Assembly: GCA_963513935.1 (NCBI GenBank)
Contig: OY740771.1
Location: 15,270,954 to 15,334,953, forward strand
DNA: 64,000 bases
DNA from: Aphrophora alni
Lineage: Eukaryota; Arthropoda; Insecta; Hemiptera; Aphrophoridae
Reading direction: 5' to 3'
Made by a program: the position numbers and the translations under genes. This document shows, piece after piece, positions 57,565 through 64,000 of this stretch (within the stretch, counting starts at the first letter, position 1; the number at the start of each line of letters is the position of its first letter). Below the pieces are notes generated by a model, which saw only the letters and a list, made by a program, of their open reading frames with translations, made no database searches and had not been told where the DNA came from.

Positions 57565-58499
57565 CTATTATCAAAAATTTATGAAATATGGATGTATGTA
57601 AATGTAAATGTATTATTATTAAAAATGTTAAAATCTATTTTACATAACAAAAAAAAAAAATCTAATTCTTAGATAAAATGTTTACTGTTAGTTATTAACT
57701 TATTAAAATTTATTTTTCATATCAAGCCGCCAACATATGACGCGTGTGTTCAACACAGTACGATCCTCTCTAATCCTGTTTATTTCTCTCTTAGGATGGT
57801 TTCCCATCCTCATTAGTCTAACGGGCATAAAATATAAATATTAAGCAATTTATGTTTATTTATGAATACGAAAATAATCATCTATGTTCAGTAAACTTTC
57901 AGTAATCACATATTTTAAGTAAATTTCACCTGTTTCGTCATTAAAAATACCGCGAATAATCCTAGTTTATCACAATAACTTTGTGTCATGCCCTAGTGGT
58001 TCTTTATTTAACTAATTTTGAGGTCATTTCGTGGGAGTATCGTTGCTCATAAATTTTTGTTTAGAATGTTTGTAATCCCCTCCCCCGTACTACTTAACTT
58101 TCTTAGAGAATTAGTCGTCTCTCATTTAGTGATCGTAAACATCTTCCTCTTAGTCGTGTGACAGGTAAATCTATTGTTTAATTTAACTGGAGGTGGCAAA
58201 GGCTAGCGTTTAATCTTGAAAACTGCTGAATAAATTTATCTGAAATTTGGAATTTTCTCCAGTATGGCATCAGAACAATACAGAATTAAAATTCCGTTTT
58301 AGTAAGTCCTATAAATAGTATGTTTTAAACTTTATTGTAATCTTAAATATATCTGTTAAGATTTATCAAATTACTTTCAGTACAGTATTCTGTCATTTTT
58401 AGCGTTAATTATCGTTGACAGGTTTCGAATTAACTCCATCCTCAAAATTTATTCATACATGAAATGAGCAGCACTTTATGAAAACTTTAATTACAAAAT

Positions 58500-58600
58500 A
58501 ATAAAGGTTAATGCGTGACATCATGGTACTTACCCTGCCAAATCATGCAATGTAGTCCGATCGTCTAATTGACGTCCTAGATATGTATATGTGTCCTTTA
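58500..58600 (-). repeat. Repeat family A, 3' fragment
   Basis: On the minus strand GGCAGGGTAAGTACCATGAT matches the GGCTGGGTAAGTACCATGATG landmark; sequence upstream of it is decayed. Confidence 0.45.
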
Positions 58601-58679
58601 TAAGAGGAGGGCATTCAAATGCCTCAAGTGGCCGGTTATTTTTGGTTATTTTGTAATACTTTTTTTTTTAATTCACAAA

Positions 58680-60405
58680 TATAGTAATATTATCCAAAAC
58701 ACAATTTGTTATATATAATTTTTCACGGAAAGGGTCATAAAATTTATTTGTGAAAAAAATCAATTGGAATTAAAACTTTAGAGTTAATATATCAGAAATA
58801 AAAAATTTTAAAAAAATGTTCCGTAAAAAAGTACCCATGACCACCATATAACCAATTTTTTCTAGTTTTTTTTCAAGATATACAAAAGTTTTTGAATTTA
58901 TTTGTGAGTAAAAATCGTAAACAAAATTCTTTTTTTTTGAAAAATTAAAATTTGAAAAATCAACTATGAAAAAAGTGAAAGTTAGGCTTGTTTTGAAAAA
59001 TTAACAAAAATAGATATGTAATCCAAAACACAACTTATTATATAACGTTTTTGTTAGAGAGATACATACGATTTATCAGGGTAATGACAAAAAAATTCAG
59101 AAGTTAAAATTGGGGACTTAGTATGTCAGAAATCAAAAAAAGTGCAGTTAAAGAAATTAGAAACTCCAAAAAAATGCCCATATAAGAAAAAATTTCTAAT
59201 TTATTTTAAGATATATAATAGTTCGGGTATTTCTTTGTGGGTAAAAACGGTTTAAAAAATATATCGTTTTTGAAAAATTACATTTAATAAAATCAATTTT
59301 TATGAAGAAATTGAAATGTATGTGAAATGTTAGGCTTATTTTGAATAATTAACAAAAATATTAATATTATCCAAAACACAACCTTTTATATACTATTTTC
59401 TTTTAGAGATAAATCCAATTCATCAGTCTAATGAAAACAAATTTCAGAAGTAAAAATTGTGGAGAGAGTATGTCAGGAATCAAAAAATGTGCAGTTAAAA
59501 AATTGAAAACGCCAAAAAAACACCGATATAACCAAAAGTTTTGGAATTTATTCGCGAGTAAAATTTGTTAAAAATATATATATCATTTTTTTAAAGTTAC
59601 ATTTTGAAAAAAATAAAATAAAATAAAATAGAGGTTCTACGAAAAAATTGTCAAATGTCTCAAATGGTACAATTTTAATTTTTAATCTATGTTGGATTTT
59701 TTTTTTTTTTACTTTTTGCTCTATAAAAGTTATTAAAGTTTGAAATTTATTAAAAATTTGAAAACTACATTGAGGTCGATAATACCCCATATATCTCCTG
59801 AAAGGGTGTGTTCTTTTAAAAACAGGAAAAGAAATTGGTTGCCCTATCTTTGTTAGGGAGCTGGCAGTCACATCTCCCGCTAAAAACTAAAACAAAAATA
59901 TTTCGTCACACCCTGTACAGTAATGAAAAGATAACACAATTATTTTTGCTCCAAAATGTTCAGAAAAGAGAGACCTTTAAAATGAGGTATCACACGACCT
60001 ATGTTTCTATTTGAAAATTTTCCAAAAACACCTCCCTGCCCCCCAAAAGTGCCCTTTTGGGTCATTGAGGAGCGTCGAAAGTAATTTTCCTGAATTCTTT
60101 GGGGTCGAAAATAGTAGAGTTCTAATTGGAAGGAAATTTTTATCTGGTTTCGTTTCGGCGCTACAGATAATGTCCAAGTGATCAGAAACACCCAGTATAA
60201 CCTGTTCTTAGAGAGATACATACAGTTCATCATTGTATTGATGAAAAAATTTCGAAGTAAAAATTGCGGAGTTAGTATGTCAGGAATCAAAAAATGTGCA
60301 GTAAAAAAATGTTCATATAACCAAATATTTAAACAAATTTCATGTTATACAAAAGTTTTGAAATTTATTTTCGAGTAGAAATCGTTAAAAAAAATATATT
60401 TAAAA
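58680..60405 (+). repeat. Degenerate ~330-350-bp tandem array, four units, split by a MITE
   Basis: Units are anchored by ATCCAAAACACAA at 58692, 59021 and 59368 (spacing 329 and 347), then TTAGAGAGATACATAC, AGAAGTAAAAATTG, ATGTCAGAAATCAAAAA, GTGCAGTTAAA and TTTGTGAGTAAAAA. A fourth unit resumes at about 60193 after ~550 bp of unrelated sequence. Non-coding despite several 100-codon frames crossing it. Confidence 0.75.
59640..60192. mobile_element. MITE-like insertion(s) in the 330-bp array
   Basis: The right end is ACACCCAGTATAACC (TA-flanked), and an internal CACACCCTGTACAG at ~59912 looks like the end of a second, nested element. The segment TTAAAATGAGGTATCACAC at 59979 matches AATATGATGTAAAACTCGAC at 63512, so the same MITE family is present near 63.3-63.6 kb. 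Boundaries on the left are uncertain. Confidence 0.45.
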
Positions 60406-60560
60406 AAATCTCCACTCGCTCCACTCGTATCGGGAAATCGGTTCTACCAAATCTATACAAATCACAATTTATTGAAAGGTCATCTTTCGAAATTACATTT
60501 TTGATCATAACTTCGGTATTTGTCATCGTACATAATTTTATAAATCGGATCATTTATTTA
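60404..60560 (-). repeat. Repeat family A fragment (central part)
   Basis: On the minus strand: GATGACAAATACCGAAGTTA, CAAAAATGTAATTTCGAAAG, CCGATACGAGTGGAGCGAGT. It abuts the end of the fourth array unit. Confidence 0.55.
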
Positions 60561-60621
60561 ATTGCTGATTGATTATATTTCATCTATATGATATATGTCA
60601 TTTAAATGTTGAGTCCTACAC

Positions 60622-60658
60622 TTGATGAAGCCGAGCGTAATCGGCGAAACAGCGCTGT
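60622..60658 (+). ncRNA. Hammerhead-like motif with well-paired stem II
   Basis: TTGATGA (60622-60628), A, a perfect 5-bp stem GCCGA/TCGGC with loop GCGTAA, GAA (60646-60648), then the 10-nt palindrome ACAGCGCTGT (60649-60658). The core differs from CTGATGA at C3, and stem I is not evident. A self-complementary stem III is what dimeric PLE-type hammerheads use (established for the class). No flanking inverted repeat was found here. Confidence 0.5.
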
Positions 60659-60669
60659 AAGAGTTTAAT

Positions 60670-61300
60670 ATGAATGACGAATTGCTTTTATTACAACAAG
60701 GTAAAAAAAAATTATTTAATTATAATTATGTAAAATCTAAACCAAAGCAGAACTTGCTTTAAAAATTTTGCTCAAGTGTTGCCATTAAGCACGCAAACAA
60801 TACTGTTTATTTTGTTTAAATACAGTGCCCACAGTTTACAATAATTTTACTATCGAACCAACATTTGTTGGGAGTATAGTTTTTGCACAGATTATTATCG
60901 TAAATAATCCACTCCAACATTTTCATCGTGTATTTCAGGGACATCCTGTACACATTCACTGCCACCTCCCCTTCCCCTCACTCACGTACATCTCATGTAC
61001 GAAAAACAAGATTTTACAGTTTCTGTCACACTCGGAACTTTATTGTTCAATAAATATGTGCGAAACATTACTGTAACTTTCTAAAGTTGTTATGATTGAC
61101 CTTTTCTAGGTTTGTCATCAAGATTGACTCATCTAAGGAGACTGTAAACACCTGCTGGTTCTGTTTACAATTTTCGCAAACAAGTCATCGCTCTCTGACA
61201 GTGCGAGTGTGACACTTTGCCAAACAAACTCGCCTAATTGTTTTATCTGTTTTATCTTCTAGCTAATAAAAAGTATTAAATCTTCCCTCATTCTAAAATA
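60670..61300. other. No gene recognised
   Basis: Moderately AT-rich. GACATCCTGTACAC at 60941 is a weak MITE-type end. The 83-codon plus frame is unrecognised. Confidence 0.4.
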
Positions 61301-61303
61301 GTA

Positions 61304-62125
<822 letters not shown>

Positions 62126-62129
62126 ATTC

Positions 62130-62255
62130 TGAATGCTATATGGGAATAATTTGGTAATACCTCTAGTTTTACTCAAAAATCCTAGGAAATACTGTTGTCT
62201 AAGTTTTGTGCTTATTGAATAAAACAGCTGTCATACCAATTTCACTCACCCTGTA
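62130..62255 (+). repeat. Dispersed repeat D, copy 3
   Basis: AATTTGGTAATACCTCTAGT, TTTACTCAAAAATCCTAGG, TTTTGTGCTTATTGAATAAA and TTCACTCACCCTGTATTG. The terminal CACCCTGTA suggests that repeat D is itself a MITE of the CAGGGTG-ended group. Confidence 0.6.
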
Positions 62256-63236
62256 TTGTCCCCAACACTAATTTTATTTACAATCTTAATTGTTGTGGCC
62301 GCTATCGTGTTTACATACTATCCAAGACAACGACAAATACTGTCGCTTCGGTTTCCTGAAACCGTAAAACTTGCAACTCAGTCTAAAACAAATCTCTGAA
62401 GGTGGTGTGATTAAGAGAAAAGTGATTTCCAATTAAAACATTTGAGATTCTTTATTTTTTAACAATTCTTTTATTTTTGTGAAACTGAGACGTTTTCTGT
62501 TGATTTAATAAAACACTTTTATTACTATTTACATAATCAATGTTCATAAGAAATACATACGGTAAAACTCTTTTTTTACGAATAAAGTACTAAAGTCGAC
62601 CTATCAGGCGATAGGGACAAATATTAGTGCAAATTTTCTGCACCGTTTATTATGATAATAATTTTATTTTAAATTACTCTTCTGGTTATGTCTACAAGTG
62701 CAAGTGGGTGACTGAGAAAGTAAGAGCAATATACATGCACTATTTATTTATCACCGTGCTACAAATTCATATTATAACTTAAACATGTATTTAAATAACA
62801 GTGAGTTATTGAAAGGAGAATGTAACAGGTGACGCCACCAGCTGTCAGATGTCAAGGTCATCCAGGGTCAATAATCTAGAGAATAAATGAAAATATAAAA
62901 ATAGTACCAAGTCACCAAATATACTTTGATGCGACAAAAACATTGAAAATTTTGGTGATACTAGGTTTTTTACATTGTTGGAAACGTACAATTTTTACTC
63001 TGAGTCATTGATGTAAATAAAAGATTAAATATTGTTATTTACAAATTATCTTATATACAAAATGTAGGGTAACTTTGATGATTACAAAAAAAAACCTGTG
63101 TTTAACTGATCTCATTTCATAGCCTTAGAAATTCTAAAAACATATTGTCGACATGTAGTTGTGGTCTGTCCGAAGTATGACAGCTGCAACTAAAATTACC
63201 TTAGAATAATAAAATATAGTAAGAAGGACTATAGTT
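62256..63236. other. No gene recognised
   Basis: AT-rich; a short G+C-richer patch at 62826-62872 (GGTGACGCCACCAGCTGTCA) has no recognisable identity. Confidence 0.4.
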
Positions 63237-63237
63237 T

Positions 63238-63620
63238 GTATATACAGGGTGTCCAAAAAGTATCGTAATGGCGTTATATTTTTGAACAATTCCAGATTAC
63301 GCAATAAAACTTAACAAGTCAATACTATGCCTTAAAAACTACTTTTTGAAGAAATATGGTCCGTGTATTTTGGGGGGGGGGTTATACTTATGTAACTCAT
63401 ACCAAGGAAGAAAATTAAGCCATTTTCAACAAACCCAACATTGTAACTTTAAACCCCCGCCATTTTGTATAGAGTGAATTATTTAAGTATTCTCCTAACA
63501 GAGACCTTTAATATGATGTAAAACTCGACATATTCCCTCATTTATTAATTTTTTTCTGACTAACTGCAAGCCGTCCCCAAAAGATGACTAAAAAATAATA
63601 GTTGGTTCAACAAGTAAATA
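63238..63620 (+). mobile_element. MITE with TATACAGGGTGTCC end
   Basis: TATATACAGGGTGTCCAAAAAG is a typical mariner-group MITE end. Internally it shares AGAGACCTTTAATATGATG and CCGCCATTTTG-type blocks with the element at 59.9-60.2 kb. The right end was not found. It includes a 10-G run at 63372-63381. Confidence 0.5.
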
Positions 63621-63699
63621 ATGTATAGTATTGATGTGGTAATTTTTATTGTTTAATAGTCAATGAATCTTCAACGCTGTTGTGCTCCTTTTTGGATAC

Positions 63700-63900
63700 T
63701 ACCGTAAAATGAAGTCCTTAGTCCTCGAATATTCTAGTAGCTTCGGGGTTAGAAAATAAAAATAGTTAGTCTAGACAGACCTAAAAAGAAAGATGACAAT
63801 GACAGATCTAATACAAGATACATGAAAGTTGTAGATCCAGCTAGGAGCATAGGGATTGTCAACTCAGTATTCATTATAAGGAAACAAGCTAAATTATTTC
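63700..63900 (+). repeat. Repeat family A, 3'-most part
   Basis: AAAAATAGTTAGTCTAGACA, AGAAAGATGACAATGACAG, AAAGTTGTAGATCCAGCTAG, GCATAGGGATTGTCAACTC and ATTATAAGGAAACAAGC match the distal ends at 16730-16870 and 55900-56030. Confidence 0.5.
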
Positions 63901-64000
63901 ATCAATAAACAAAGGTTTATTAGCGCCATTATCGTATTTACTCTGTAGTGAAAACCAACCCTTTATTAAATTATCTAAAACGACATGACCTTAGGAAGGA
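63901..64000. other. Nothing recognised at the window edge
   Basis: Short AT-rich sequence without identifiable features. Confidence 0.4.

Larger units (their letters stand above)
56340..58490. other. No gene recognised
   Basis: AT-rich. CACCCTGTATG at 56711 is a lone MITE-type end. The 64-codon frames at 57018 and 57407 are unrecognised; the second merely spans the small hairpin. Confidence 0.35.

Noticed and set aside
59548..60290. Minus-strand frames of 107 and 116 codons, the longest non-microsatellite frames in the window
   Set aside because: They cross array units and MITE sequence, have no family similarity, and their codons are dominated by A/T runs.

Overview
The window is AT-rich eukaryotic DNA (about two-thirds A+T by eye), almost certainly from an insect or another arthropod. 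The evidence is the set of element relics: a mariner-type transposase, an R1-clade LINE, jockey/CR1-like LINE reverse transcriptases, a Penelope-like (PLE) GIY-YIG endonuclease, and scattered TTAGG-type motifs. The species cannot be named. I recognise no intact protein-coding gene, rRNA or functional tRNA. No open frame exceeds about 116 codons, and every recognisable protein is a broken mobile-element fragment. The window reads as an intergenic or intronic graveyard of repeats.

Layout. 1-3.1 kb: repeat family A, repeat family C, a head-to-head hairpin with hammerhead-like motifs (1944-2229) and a foldback MITE (2479-3042). 5-7.3 kb: a dispersed inverted repeat and a (GA)n tract. 8-13 kb: family A and B copies. 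13.4-14.75 kb: a 165-bp array split by a LINE 3' end. 15.7-18.1 kb: family A flanked by inverted PLE-like pieces, then a mariner transposase relic (minus strand). 18.7-21.6 kb: a second family B copy, a LINE RT relic (minus) and a PLE endonuclease relic (plus). 23.8-24.4 kb: five near-identical 119-bp satellite units. 25-29 kb: three family A copies, one carrying a 344-bp terminal-inverted-repeat insertion, plus a foldback at 27.07-27.72 kb. 29.4 kb: a tRNA-derived SINE-like head. 35-38.3 kb: two LINE RT relics in opposite orientations and a LINE 3' end. 38.7-39.8 kb: an array interrupted by a 309-bp insertion with a 14-bp target duplication. 42.9-43.8 kb: family A and a short array. 45.7-47.9 kb: family C, PLE-like pieces and a ~190-bp array with one nested insertion. 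48.3-49.0 kb: a 5'-truncated R1-like LINE with 13-bp target duplications. 53.2 kb: (CTT)n. 54.35-55.06 kb: a ~20-bp minisatellite. 58.7-60.4 kb: a ~330-bp array split by a MITE. 60.6 kb: a further hammerhead-like motif. 61.3-61.8 kb: a ~490-bp (CT)n tract.

The most interesting signal is a set of small inverted-repeat elements carrying hammerhead-ribozyme-like cores (CTGANGA, a stem II region, GAAA, a self-complementary ACGCGT-type stem III, and a matching stem I). They occur at 1993-2180, 25505-25546, 39360-39403 and 60622-60658, with weaker forms near 15.7, 17.06, 21.2, 35.2, 46.2 and 46.9 kb. Hammerhead motifs are an established feature of PLEs, and a PLE endonuclease relic lies in the same window, so I infer non-autonomous PLE-derived elements. 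At least two sit inside tandem arrays.
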